Shown piece after piece: positions 34,221 through 44,544 of a stretch of DNA of 64,000 nt. Position numbers and translations under genes: made by a program. The stretch lies in contig JBITNC010000001.1 in NCBI GenBank assembly GCA_050084985.1, forward strand, positions 17,608,001 to 17,672,000, read 5' to 3'. The notes beneath the pieces are model-generated. The model saw only the letters and a program-made list of their open reading frames with translations, had not been told where the DNA came from and searched no databases. This DNA is from Nageia nagi (Eukaryota; Pinophyta). Position 1 is the stretch's first letter; each line of letters opens with the position of its first letter.

Positions 34221-34298
34221 GTTGGTGTCAACTTGGTTGGAGATATGTTGGTGTCAACTTGGTTGGAGATATATTGGTGCCAACTTGATTGCAAGTTT
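34221..34298. repeat. 26-bp tandem repeat, three units
   Basis: GTTGGTGTCAACTTGGTTGG followed by AGATAT starts at 34221, 34247 and 34273. The third copy is slightly diverged. GTGTCAAC also appears in the 27-bp array region upstream. Confidence 0.9.
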
Positions 34299-34401
34299 AG
34301 ATGTAGTCAAGCTGACTACATGAATGCATATTGACAACTTGACAATGTGCAAAGGAGATGTCAATCTAGTGATGTGGACTTTAGGTGTCAACCCAACTAA
34401 A

Positions 34402-34560
34402 GGATCTAAATCTATATTCATACATTGTTCTCTATTTTATGGCTCTTATTTTTAAGACAGGAGAGATAATATAACATAACCAAAACAAGCATAGTGATTT
34501 TACTATAGAACTTAATTAAATATTTTATATAACTCCATGATAATCAATTTAGTATAGGAA
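34402..34560 (-). repeat. 3' tail fragment of LINE family L
   Basis: Plus-strand text here aligns directly with 11697-11850, the 3' tail of minus-strand LINE L-b (AAAGGATCTAAATCTA, then AGAGATAATATAACATAACC). The fragment is therefore in minus orientation and carries no coding part. Confidence 0.65.
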
Positions 34561-34679
34561 AATGAAGGATCATACCTAAAATGAAATACATTATACATTT
34601 ATTTTTTTTAAATTTTTTTTGTGTGGTTTTATATGTATATACTAGGATTGTATGTATTAATTTGAAAACAATACAAGAC

Positions 34680-35700
34680 TCCATTGAAGTACAAAAACCT
34701 AATCCTTATTTTCTTATTCCACTATGTCAATCTTTATGTGATGCATGATAAGTTGGCTTTGGTAGTTTCCTATCATTCTTTTTGGGTTTGCCATTCATGT
34801 TTGAAAGTGATACACAAAATGAATAAGTACACCTTGAATTAGCAAAATTAACAAGTTGGGTAGTATGACCTTTAGTTTGATGGTAACCACAATATGAAAA
34901 TTTGTGGTACTAAACTAGTTTTTCTATATTATTATCATCATGAACCCTATTTAAGAGGTAAAATGATAAATTATTTTTGTAAAATATTTATTTGTGAGAA
35001 TGTAGCAAGCTAGAATGGGGAAGGTATATTTCATTTCTTTGTTGAAACCTTGATAGTCATGTTCATTGAGTATTACCTTTAATGGCATTCCCTATTTTCT
35101 TATTTTTGTTTTTGTGGGATAATACTTTTTCATGTTGTAACCTCCATTAGGGTTTACCAATTTGATTATTGCTTGCCTAAAGTAGTTTTATTTTTTTGAA
35201 AGCATCATTTGATTTAAGCTTCCAAAAAGTGAATTTATAATATCACATACATATGCTTTTAGAATTATGATCAAAGAGTTAGTAAAGATGTCATTGAAAT
35301 TTTATTTTCTATTGAAATGTGAATGCTTTGTCACAATTTCTTAAACTTTGGAATTACTTTTCAATTTTCTCACTAGGTCCTTATTGTTTTGAACAAAAAC
35401 TTGCTATTGTAATTATTATTGTAATCAATAAACATATGACCTACTTGCTTATTATTTTTAAATATTTGTATTGACCATTTTTGTCACCCACAGGTATTAA
35501 TATTAATATTAAATTTAGTTCAAAATTATGGAGAGATCTAGGAGTGAATTTGTAAAACCAATTAAATGCTTCACTTGTAAGAATCATAAAGAAAAATTTA
35601 ATCATTGAATTTTTTTTAATCATTGTTGAATTCAACACTATATTCTTATTGAAATAGAAATAAATAATTCCTTTGATCTCCTCTTTATGATAAATATTTC
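34680..35700 (-). pseudogene. Gypsy-type gag relic
   Basis: On the minus strand 35638-35441 includes SEAFNWFYKFTPRSLHNFEL. This is the core of the retrotransposon gag domain of gypsy elements (A-x-x-W-F-x-x-L-x-P-x-S-I-x-x-F pattern). Further along the minus strand, near 34890, FSYCGYHQTKGHTTQ resembles a degraded zinc knuckle. The stretch between has many stops. No protease or polymerase follows before 34560. Confidence 0.55.
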
Positions 35701-35939
35701 AAATGTTGGTTTGTCCAATAATTTTCTCAAAATTTGTTAGTTTCTTATTCTAGTAGAACCCCAAGAGTGGGCAAAGTTGGATCTTGAGCATTTCGACAAT
35801 TTCAATTATATTGACTATTCTAATTTTATGATTATCTTTAGTGATCTAATTGTTATGATTATTCTAAGTATTTTGATCACTTCCATGTTAAATTGAGCTT
35901 TGTATAATAAAAAATAAAAACTAGCATATGATAAAAACA

Positions 35940-36310
35940 TCAACCCAAAACTTGAACATCCATCCTACCCATATAAGATTATCATTCTCAAAAAGAAACT
36001 TGTGATCACAAAATTGATAACTAATTCACATGAATCATATAATGAAATAAATAGATGGATATTACTCGGAACACCATGGGATAGAAGAATTTGTAAGTTT
36101 TGTATCCTAAATGCATGAGACTCATTTTCTACTTATTTGCCTATTTTACAAAGATTTTAAACAAACTTATAATGATATTTATATTTACAACCTAATCCAT
36201 GGATTCTTAAAACAAGATGACCAAAATAAGCTTGGTGATTTTATTATGATTTTTTTTTTTTTGGGTTACAAACAATTATTTAAATATATAAATGATATAT
36301 ATTTTCTTTG
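35940..36310 (+). pseudogene. LINE family L C-terminal zinc region
   Basis: The plus strand reads HETHFLLICLFYKDFKQTYN and NLIHGFLKQDDQNKLGDF, aligned with the minus-strand zinc region of L-b (11950-12330). RRICKFC precedes it in another frame. Everything upstream in the LINE is missing. The adjoining 36311-36380 matches the LINE tail in the opposite orientation, so the copy has been rearranged. Confidence 0.65.
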
Positions 36311-36408
36311 GACAAATTTTGATAGATCCTACAAACCATTGGGTCTAAAGGACATTGAAAGACATCATTCGTTTAACATAGGATTTCCCTAAAAGAGGTT
36401 CTATTCTA

Positions 36409-36466
36409 CCTCCATATCATTAACTTTAAAAAATCATTCTCCATATCATTAACTTTAAAAAATCAT
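36409..36466. repeat. 29-bp tandem duplication
   Basis: CTCCATATCATTAACTTTAA plus AAAATCATT occurs twice in immediate succession without changes, so the duplication is recent compared with the decay around it. Confidence 0.85.
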
Positions 36467-36789
36467 TGAATTAATTCAAATCCTTATAATATGATGTTAT
36501 GATGCATTTGGGTTAGACCTAAGGTTGGACAAGATATTGAATCAAGAAGGATATATTAAAAAATAAAGATTCACTCAAAACCTAGCATTTGGGCAAAAAC
36601 AAATGTAAAGAGTTGAGTTCACCAATTTGCAAGCATAAAATAATTTTTTTTTTTTGTATTAAAACATGTAGATTTACTTATGCTTAGGAAATGAAATTAT
36701 ATTAATAATAATATGTAATATTCAAAATTTCAAGACATCATCTAACAAATAGGATTTTGCAAATTCTCGAGAAGAGATACAAAGAAGAC

Positions 36790-37152
36790 ATATTTGGAGA
36801 ATGGAGGATAGGAGGCCTACAAGAAAACACCTTGTGATCTTCGAAGGCAAATCCTAGCTACAACCAAATTAAAAATCTAGATGTTTGAAACATAATTTTG
36901 AAGATTATTATAATTTTGTAGATTATAATTCTAAAGATGTTTCTACTTAAGGCAATACTATAATAGGAGCATGGACATTTTGAGGTGATCTAGATAACAT
37001 TCAAGGGTTGATGATCTTTAGGGCCAAAGCATCCAAATTATGGTTGACAATGTCAAAGCATTAGGTGTTTTGGGATCGAAAGCCAAAATGTTGGTCCATT
37101 TGAAATTATAACTTCCTTCAAGATGTGTAATCCAATTTCTTTGATGTTTTGT
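36790..37152 (+). repeat. Repeat E copy 2, left half
   Basis: Related to 10050-10350. The copy continues at 44545 on the far side of element F. Joining the two halves across one TTTGT restores the order seen in copy 1. Confidence 0.5.
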
Positions 37153-38170
37153 TGCAATGTCCCCAAATTGGGACATCTAGATGCCATCCCTCGTGTCTAT
37201 TCATTATGATTTTTAGTACTTAGATTAGGAGTACTTTATTTGTCATATTATGTATTTATCATATTCATATTTGTGCCTTAAAGGCAAGCGCTCAAAAAGC
37301 ACAAATTATATATTTGTTTGAGCTATTAAAAGGGGGTCATTAAGAGGAATTATACCCCATGTCCAAGTTGACCATGCTAGGAAGGTTTGGGGCCATTTAA
37401 TATTTTATTATTTCCCCTCCTAGTTGGCTGCCTTTTGGGGACCTATTTGCTAGTTTAAATGGCTATAAAGGCAAGTCATTTTCTCACTTGAAGACACATC
37501 TTGTGCATTCGATCTTGGATCATTCGGAGTTTAGGGATCTTCCCTTCTCTACCTTCTAAGGACTAGGGCTGCTCCCTAGCCTAGAAGTGGCTCTTGTACA
37601 CTCTTGCTCAGTTGGACAGCTTGTGCCAACCTTGAGGAGCCAACTAGAGACTTGCACCTACCATTCTTGCCACTTGGAAGCTTGCGCTAGCCATTGGGAG
37701 ACATCTTGGGACTTGCACCAAGCTTGAGAGCCTTCTTGCGATTTGCACTAGCCTTTAGGAGTCTTGGTTGAAAGTATTCGAATTCTTGGGCTTTGCCTTA
37801 GAACTTGTTACAACCCTATACTTATTCTTGGTTGATTATTTATGATCTTAGGTCTCATATTGCGTCTCGAATGTGAATGAATATTCCTATATATTTCTCC
37901 TACGCTAGTATCTTCATTGTGCATGGGAATGTATGCGGATTAGTGTATTTTGGAGCTATATTTCTGTTATGTTACAAATATGAAGTTGTGCCCTAGTTTG
38001 GTCATATTCACATGTTACATGAGTTTTATATCATATCTGGCTACTACTGTTATAATTTAGTTTTGAGCACATGTTTGGATGGTTAATGAGCTTATACTTT
38101 GATGCCCTAACTTGTGAATGACTATGGAATTAAGTAAGAAATTGGATAAACCCTAGAAAGGTACATTACA
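37153..38170 (+). repeat. 5' LTR of F
   Basis: 1018 bp from TGCAATGTCCCC to ACATTACA. It contains a distinctive series of CTTGCACCAAGCTTGAGAGC-like words (about 37610-37770). It aligns with 41849-42205 plus 43865-44544. Confidence 0.9.
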
Positions 38171-38171
38171 A

Positions 38172-38188
38172 TGGTATTAGAAAAAGGG
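38172..38188 (+). other. Primer-binding site of F
   Basis: TGGTATTAGAAAAAGGG, one base after the LTR end, is a decayed version of the methionine-tRNA site seen intact at 43218. Confidence 0.7.
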
Positions 38189-38277
38189 ACATAAATTTGA
38201 CACAACAATTTGCAACCATGGTAGACTTGCTATCTCAACTTGTGAAGAAGGTGGATGCACTTGCACCAACTCCATAA

Positions 38278-39125
38278 GTGAAAGAGAGATCAAGAATCCC
38301 ATCTAGGGCAACCACACCAGATCAAAGGAATGAAGAATCCATCTACCCTACTCAACCACCTCTACCCAAGTTATCCAAGCCTATGTTCTTGCAAGAGGAA
38401 GTGGAAAACCCTAATGAAGGCCTTAACACCTACTTCACTCAATATCAATGTAAGAGTGTCAAATTCAAGCAAACATTTACATTTGAGAGTTTTCTTAATA
38501 TTATGGGAAAAACGTTAGGAAAAGAGAATGATTATCAAGACAAGAAACACCTACAAAAGATGTAAGTACCTATGTTTGATGGTAGCAAGCCTACACCTAA
38601 CGCTTGGCTACAAAAGCTCCAAACTTACTTCACTCTTTCCCCTATGTGAGAGACAAATGCAATCAGATTTGCCTACCTTTACCTTGATGGCATAGCATAT
38701 GAGTGCTGGCACAATGACTTCACCACATTGGATCATGACAAGATTGTGGACTTTTAAGAATTTTGCAAAAGGGTTCTTGACAAGTTTGAGAGAAAGGATG
38801 AGGAAGAATACTTTAGAGAGATGGCCACACTTCAACAAACTACAATCATTGGCACTTATGTTGAAGAATTTCAGTTATGGTTGCAGATGTGTCGGACAAG
38901 AGGATAGCTTTCCTCTTTATGGAGGGACTTAAAGAACCATTGAAGGGCTTGGTCAAAGCTTGTGACCCACCTACTCTACAAGATGCAATCAAGAGGGCTC
39001 TTACTCTTGAAGATTCTGCTCTTCCAAGGACCAAGCAAGTGACACCATACCATAGAGGTCTTTTCAGAAGAAGCATGAGGACCATGATAACTATAATGAG
39101 GATGAGCCATCATATAGAACCATGA
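38278..39125 (+). pseudogene. F gag
   Basis: After a Pro-rich N-terminus (RATTPDQRNEES, YPTQPPLPKLSKP), 38565-38880 reads MFDGSKPTPNAWLQKLQTYF, IRFAYLYLDGIAYECWHNDF, VLDKFERKDEEEYFREMATL and TYVEEFQ. This is the gypsy gag core. A frameshift near 38875 leads to DKRIAFLFMEGLKEPLKGLV and ALTLEDSALPRTK, the end of the domain. Stops at PM-stop-ETN and DF-stop-EF are single-base changes. No zinc knuckle is obvious before the protease. Confidence 0.8.
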
Positions 39126-39189
39126 ATATCTAAAGATCAAATCTTAAGTCAACTACGCCAACGACATTAAGAGGAGGAACACCAACTAT

Positions 39190-39640
39190 TTTGAGTCGGA
39201 TGAATCAATATTTCACTATCAAAGTTCCAAAAGAAGTTTTGGGAGAGAATGTTCTAGTTTTGATTGATAGAGGTGCTACCCACATTAATGAAAAGCTAAC
39301 CACCGTAAAAAAAAATGAGGATCAAACCATTTCCGAGTTTTGATGTGATAGTTGGAAATGGGAATATTATGCCTTACAAGAAGTATGTGCCTAAGATGAA
39401 GGTTAGTTTGAAAGAATACACTATTGAAGATGACTTCTTCATCTTCCCATTGGGTAATTCACCTCATGTTGTCTTGGGGGTATAATGGTTGGTATCCTTG
39501 GGAGACTACACCACCAACCACTCAACCTTGCAATTCAACTTCATAAGTGGAGGTTGTGAAATCACACTACAAGGAATCAAAGAGAACAAGAACCAAAATG
39601 CTTCCATTAAGAGATCGGAGGCAACCACATCAAGTACCAA
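39190..39640 (+). pseudogene. F protease-like domain 1
   Basis: VLVLIDRGATHI carries a DxGAT catalytic motif (Asp codon at 39266; Thr of DTG replaced by Arg). After a one-base frameshift in an A run, the frame reads FPSFDVIVGNGNIMPYKKYV, EDDFFIFPLGNSPHVVLGV, LVSLGDYTTNHSTLQFNF and ITLQGI. The order (catalytic loop, G-N-G flap region, D-VLG block, W-x-x-x-L-G-D) is that of gypsy retropepsins. A TAA replaces the codon before the W-L block. It precedes a second copy of the same domain. Confidence 0.75.
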
Positions 39641-39989
39641 AGAACAGGCCGCCTCAAGCATGGGACCACGAGGATAGGAGGCCATTGGAACAAAGGTGGA
39701 CTCTAATACCAAGGGGCATCCAAGAACAAGGTACATATGTGAATCCATTTACTCTTAGTTCCTCTTCACATTCTTCAATTCTTGAAAATAAAATTAGTTC
39801 TCCACCTTGTCTAGAAGTGATAAAACCCCACCAAGCATTCTCTAGGAAGACTACTAGGCCTCACATATATGGGAAAAGATTAGCCACAAGAGACACCCCA
39901 CTTACCTACAAAAAGAGTCAAAAGGGATCTTAGAGAACTCATTAAACCCTTGATTAAACCCCTCAAATACCCACTCTCAAACTAGAAGG

Positions 39990-40473
39990 GCATCTTATGG
40001 GAAAATCCATTATTACCCGAGTAGACATTGGAGCCACTAATAATTTTATCGATGAAGCATTTTTCCTTAGAGCAAGCTTGGACATAATTGAAACTCAAGA
40101 AGTTGGAGTCACCAAAGCTAGGGGATACCAAACTAGGTGCAAATAGATGGTCAAAGATCTTAGATACACCATTTGGAAATACACCAATGTAGCCGATTTC
40201 TATATTTATCCTATGGATGGATTCCCTCACATCATATCGGGAGTCCAATGGTTGTATCAATTAGGAGATGTCACCTTCAATTACCGAAAGTTGGAAATGA
40301 GTTTCTTTGAGCAACTGGAGAAGATCACTTTGAGAGGTATCCATGCCACACATCCTTGGACAGCTGTCAACGGATTAGAGATTACCCCAATCAGCCATGA
40401 CACCTCTTCAAGGAGATATGACAGTAATAACATCAGTACACTTAGTTTGGGAAAAGTTCATAGGCAACCTTGA
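39990..40473 (+). pseudogene. F protease-like domain 2
   Basis: A second retropepsin-like unit about 758 bp after the first: RVDIGATNNFIDEAFFLRAS (Asp codon at 40024), RYTIWKYTNVADFYIYPMDG, FPHIISGVQWLYQLGDVTFN and YRKLEMSFFEQLEKITLRGI. Only one stop (TAG near 40146) breaks it. The two units are clearly related but diverged, so the duplication is old. This unit is in one frame with the unknown region that follows. Function may have required only one, or both in a single chain. Confidence 0.75.
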
Positions 40474-41769
40474 TAGCAAAAATCAGTCCCAACATCTACA
40501 CTTCATGGAAAAGCAACACAATTGGTTTAGACAATAGTGATCTCAGTTTTGACAGAGTTTATGGGCAGCCTTTGATAACAAGAGACAGCCCAAATCCTCA
40601 CGCCACATGGAAGAACAATGTAATTAGATTTAGTGACAGGTTATAGAGCACGCTTTCATCACTTTGGTATGGGTTTAATTTTGGGTGCATAAATATGTAA
40701 TATATTAACAGAGGATTGGTCTACAAAACTACAAACAAGGACAACAATACTCTTAACAGTTTGCAGCAGTGATTGCATCATAAAAGGGGGCCAAGAATCA
40801 TCTACAATGACAAAGGACAACCAACATATCCTCTCTGATTTTTGTGACAGTCCTAAGAATTTTGCCACCATTAGAGAGGTGTTTTACATGGCAACAAGGA
40901 ACACATTTGGAGCTGATGCGTATTCACATTATGGTCAGCAAGACATGATGCTTTTAAGAAGCTATAACAGTCCTCTTCATCTTTGTCACAACCATACACT
41001 TCCTAACATGTCTTCATTTTTATTACGAAGGTAACAAACATATTTATGGTGGATACACACTTGAGTTTGGGCCAGCCAAACACACCATGTCACAACATGC
41101 CACTACAACACCATACCCTTAGCAACCAAGGTGATGAATGGATGCATAATGAGACTCCTATGGCCGCATTGTTTGACACCCTTCAAGGCATTAATAGAAG
41201 GGAACAACAAGAAGGAAGAGCTCATTCAATCGTATTTCATACAACATGTACAAATCTTGATGTTGCCAAATAAGGTACAAACTTACAATCATTTCTATAT
41301 GACTTTGACACAAACAAGTACAGTTCAGTTTTGGAGATTGGTTTGAAGATTGATGCGTTTAGAAAGACAGTTTGTGGACTCAAAAATCATTCCACTATTG
41401 ATTGATTTGCACATCATTTTGGTTGGGAAGAGCCCTACCAAATTCAGTACCGTTGGTTCAAGAGATATGACAACTAGATCCTATGAAGGAATAACACTTG
41501 GCAAGCATTTAGAAAACATTTTTACATCTAAAACAAATCAGGTCAGCATCTTATCAGCTGTGATTTTTCATATTTTTGGGACAGCGAAGAATTGGGATCC
41601 ATTTGGAGGTAAGGCAAAAGGTTTTGGGTTGAACATGCATGCATCATCATCAATAGTTGATTGCACCATCTTGACATCATCAAGGGACTGCTTCAAAGAT
41701 TATTTGGACAGTTTGTTGGCACATTTAAAGCACAACTATGGGGAGTCAAGCATCGCTTGGTACCTTTGA
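40474..41769 (+). pseudogene. F downstream frame of unknown function
   Basis: The frame of protease domain 2 continues for about 430 codons to 41769. About eight of its stops lie before 40680, and only three internal ones after that (41032, 41062, 41344). Readable stretches include FCDSPKNFATIREVFYMATR, NTFGADAYSHYGQQDMMLLR, TKVMNGCIMRLLWPHCLTPF and FGLNMHASSSIVDCTILTSS. None of the reverse transcriptase, RNase H or integrase motifs appear in any frame. I cannot assign a family, nor align it to the H frame by eye. Confidence 0.55.
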
Positions 41770-41799
41770 AGAAAACGCATGAAGACAAGCATCACCTTG

Positions 41800-41848
41800 G
41801 GATGCGTTTGGAATTGCTTGAGGGCAAGCAATTTGAGAAGAGAGGCCG
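41800..41848 (+). other. Pre-LTR motif and polypurine tract of F
   Basis: GGAATTGCTTGAGGGCAAGC, then AATTTGAGAAGAGAGGCCG, directly precedes the 3' LTR. H has the near-identical CAATTGCTTGAGGACAAGCA, then AATTTGAGGAGGGTGGA, in the same place. A similar GAGGACAAGCAA motif is known before the polypurine tract of Tat/Athila-type gypsy elements, so that lineage is the likely relative. Confidence 0.65.
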
Positions 41849-42205
41849 TATAATGTTCCCAAATTGGAGCATCTAGATACCATCCCTTGTGCCTATTCAT
41901 TGTGATTTTTCGTACTCAGATTAGGAGTATTTTATTTGTCAAATTATATATTTATCATATTCACATTTGTGCCTTAAAGGCAAGCACTCGAGAAGGGCAA
42001 ATTATATATTTGTTTGAGCTATTATAAGGGGGTCATTAAGAGGAATTATACCCCACATCCAAGCCGACCATGCTAGGAAGGTTTGGGGCCATTTAATATT
42101 TTATTATTTCCCCTCTCCTAGTCGGCTGCCTTTTGAGGATCTATTTGCTAGTTTAGATGGCTTTGAAGGCAAGTCATTTGCTCACTTGAAGACATTAGCT
42201 TGTGT

Positions 42206-43215
42206 TGATCCAAAATGGATCATATATAATGAATAACAAATATCATTGAAGTGAGGACTTGGCACATTCTCATGTTTGGGTGGTATTTGGAACATTTTGC
42301 CATTGGTTTGTGGAAATTTGTGGCTAGAAAATATTAACAAAATCAGTCATCTTTGGGAAGACATAACTTTTGATAGAGATATCCAATTGAGTTGATTTTT
42401 TTTTTCATTGGATAATGCTCGAAAATACCTTTCCAACGAGTATATGCATGCCTACCTTTTTCAAAGATTTGATCACCATCCAAGGTGTTTTCCACAGAAA
42501 TATCAAAACTGCCAACGCTAGTGTTTTTGAGGAATTTGGATGCGGGATTTTGAATTTGATTAGTTTGGCATGTCTATATACCAAAAATGATTCTTTGTAC
42601 CAATTATCACTTAAAAAGATCAACGCGGACGCTGATGAAGACTCAACCGTTCACCAAACCCGACACCTGACCTTTCACCTGCTAATAAACCCAACATGCT
42701 AGCACCAACGCTGATGCCAACACCCACGCTAGAAAAAAAACAGATCATGTACAGATGGGAGGTGAAGCGTTTTGAGTCATTTTGAGACGTTTGGAAGTTA
42801 CTGAGAAGTTGGAAAGCCATGTGATTTTTCCAAGGGCGTCGGTTCTACCTATATATCCTTGTGAGACTTGTTGGGAGGGGGAAAAGAAAGATTGTTTTGT
42901 TCTAGAGGCTAAGAGAGTTGATTTCATTATGTAGGAAAAGATACAGGCTTAGAAGTACAAAACAAAGAGTCCTTTTGGTTGTAATGTATTCTCTATGCAA
43001 TAATAGGATATGAATGTTCTTGAATCTAGCTATATTTCTATGTTCTCTTCATTTTGTATGAATGAAGTGTAGAACATTGTTTTTATATGGATGTATATAA
43101 ATCACTCCTTGCATTTATACATTGGGGAATATAGATTAGAGGAAAAAAATATAAATTTGTAAAAACTGTATTGGAGGATCCATGAATGCTATAAGCATCT
43201 GATGATTACAGATCA
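42206..43215 (+). repeat. 5' LTR of G
   Basis: 1010 bp, TGATCC to GATCA. Its last 84 bp (43132-43215) recur at 43771-43864 as the 3' LTR stub. The box CTATATATCCTTGTGAGAC near 42848 is a plausible TATA region. The multi-Cys/His ORFs inside it are chance frames. Confidence 0.85.
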
Positions 43216-43217
43216 AG

Positions 43218-43234
43218 TGGTATCAGAGCTAGAT
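43218..43234 (+). other. Primer-binding site of G (Met tRNA, intact)
   Basis: TGGTATCAGAGCTAGAT begins two bases after the LTR. It is the best primer site in the window, agreeing with the initiator-methionine tRNA pattern over its first 12 bases. Confidence 0.9.
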
Positions 43235-43290
43235 GAGATTGTTGTTGGGTATTTGTTGATTTTGTTGTAGAGTTATTATTTTGTGTGCCT

Positions 43291-43779
43291 ATGATCAGAT
43301 CTAAAAAAAGTGAAAAAGATTTGGCTGAGGTTGACCTTGAGATTGGCTCCAGAATTTGGTTGAGGAAGAAAATAGAAATGGCTATGGAGAACGATGAGTT
43401 GAGGAGGCAGATTGAACGTTTGGAAGCATTGCTCAAAGATTTTGTGATAGAAATTGCAGATTTGAAGAATGAAAGTGTAACAAGGGAATCAAAGAATGGA
43501 GAATGTTCACATTAGATTGAGAAGAAATTGCCTTTGAAGTTGGAAGTGAAGTTTGATCTCAAATCCTTTGGAGGAGAGACTAATGCTGAAAAGTTGAACC
43601 AATAGTTGAAACAACTAGAGGTATTTTTCAGAGTACAAAAGGTTGAAAATGATAAGGAAAAGATTGATATTGTTGCACTTAAACTTGAAGGGCATGCTTT
43701 AGTTTGGTGGGAAGCATACTCTGATGCTGTCAAAAACGATGAAGAATTCCCTATTACAAGTTGGAGAAAATTGGGGAAT
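43291..43779 (+). pseudogene. G gag, truncated by deletion
   Basis: From ATG 43291: a Lys/Glu-rich start, then MENDELRRQIERLEALLKDF, a convincing coiled-coil heptad stretch. Next come VKFDLKSFGGETNAEKLNQ (Gln codon followed by TAG), LKQLEVFFRVQKVENDKEKI and DIVALKLEGHALVWWEAYSD, the gypsy gag core with the W-W motif. Only two in-frame stops occur (near 43515 and 43603). The domain ends abruptly at ITSWRKLGNIY, where the frame enters LTR sequence. Confidence 0.85.
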
Positions 43780-43864
43780 ATATATTAGAAGAAAAAAATA
43801 TAAATTTGTAAAATTTGTATTGAAAGATCCATGAATGCTTTAAGTATCTGGTGATTACAGATCA
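43771..43864 (+). repeat. 3' LTR stub of G
   Basis: 94 bp matching the end of the 5' LTR (AAAATATAAATTTGTAAAA, GATCCATGAATGCT and GGTGATTACAGATCA). The 12-bp word TTGGGGAATATA at its left edge is also in the 5' LTR at 43132, and marks the deletion junction. Confidence 0.85.
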
Positions 43865-44544
43865 TGTGCATTCGATCTTGGATCATTTGGAGTTTAGGGA
43901 TGCTTCGCTTCTCTACCTTCTAAGGACTAGGGCTACTCCCTAGCCTAGAAGTGGCTCTTCTACACTCTTGTTCACTTGGAAAGCTTGCACCAACCTTGAG
44001 GAGCCATCTAGAAACTTGCGCCTACCATTTTTGCCACTTGGAAGCTTGCGCCAGCCATTGGGAGACATCTTAGGACTTGCGCCAAGCTTGGGAGCCTCCT
44101 TGGGACTTACACCAACCTTTAGGAGTCTTGGTTGAGCATATTCAGAGTCTTGGGCTTTGCCCTATAACTTGTTACATGCTTTTTACAGCCCTATACTTAT
44201 TCTTGGTTGATCATTCATGATTCTGGCTCTCATATTGCATCTCCAATGTGAATGAATGTTCCTATATATTTTTGCTATGCTATTATCTTCATTATGCATG
44301 AGAATGTGTGTGAATTAGAGTATTTTGGAGTTATATTTATGTTGTGTTACAGATCTGAAGTTGTGCCCTAGTTTGGTCATATTCACATGTTATATGAGCT
44401 TTATATCAGATTTGGCTACTACTGTTATAATTCAGTTTTGAGCGCATGTTTGGATGGTTGATGAGATTATACTTGATGCCCTAACTTGTGAATGAATGTG
44501 GAATTAAGTGAGAAAATGGGTAAACCCTAGAAAGGTACATTACA

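Larger units (their letters stand above)
42206..43864 (+). mobile_element. Gypsy element G, internally deleted
   Basis: The left end is TGATCCAAAATGG and the right end is GATTACAGATCA. Target copies are TGTGT (42201-42205) and TGTGC (43865-43869); the unsplit LTR at 37514 shows TGTGC, so one copy mutated. The 5' LTR, a perfect primer site and gag are present. Gag then runs directly into the last 94 bp of the 3' LTR at the shared word TTGGGGAATATA. Everything from protease to most of the 3' LTR is gone. Confidence 0.9.
37153..44544 (+). mobile_element. Gypsy-type element F (gag-protease-unknown ORF)
   Basis: LTRs begin TGCAATGTCCCC or TATAATGTTCCC and end GGTACATTACA. Perfect 5-bp duplications TTTGT flank the element (37148-37152 and 44545-44549). 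A primer site follows the 5' LTR. A motif GCTTGAGGGCAAGCAA and a purine-rich stretch precede the 3' LTR, as in H. The internal region (38171-41848) contains gag, two protease-like domains and then an unknown frame. I find no reverse transcriptase, RNase H or integrase. Element G is inserted in the 3' LTR. The two LTRs are about 1018 and, without G, 1032 bp. Confidence 0.85.
41849..44544 (+). repeat. 3' LTR of F, interrupted by G
   Basis: The two LTR parts are 41849-42205 and 43865-44544. Joined across one TGTGC they equal the 5' LTR, with both CTTGTGCATTCGATCTTGG boundary texts matching. The end is GGTACATTACA followed by the TTTGT duplication. Confidence 0.9.
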
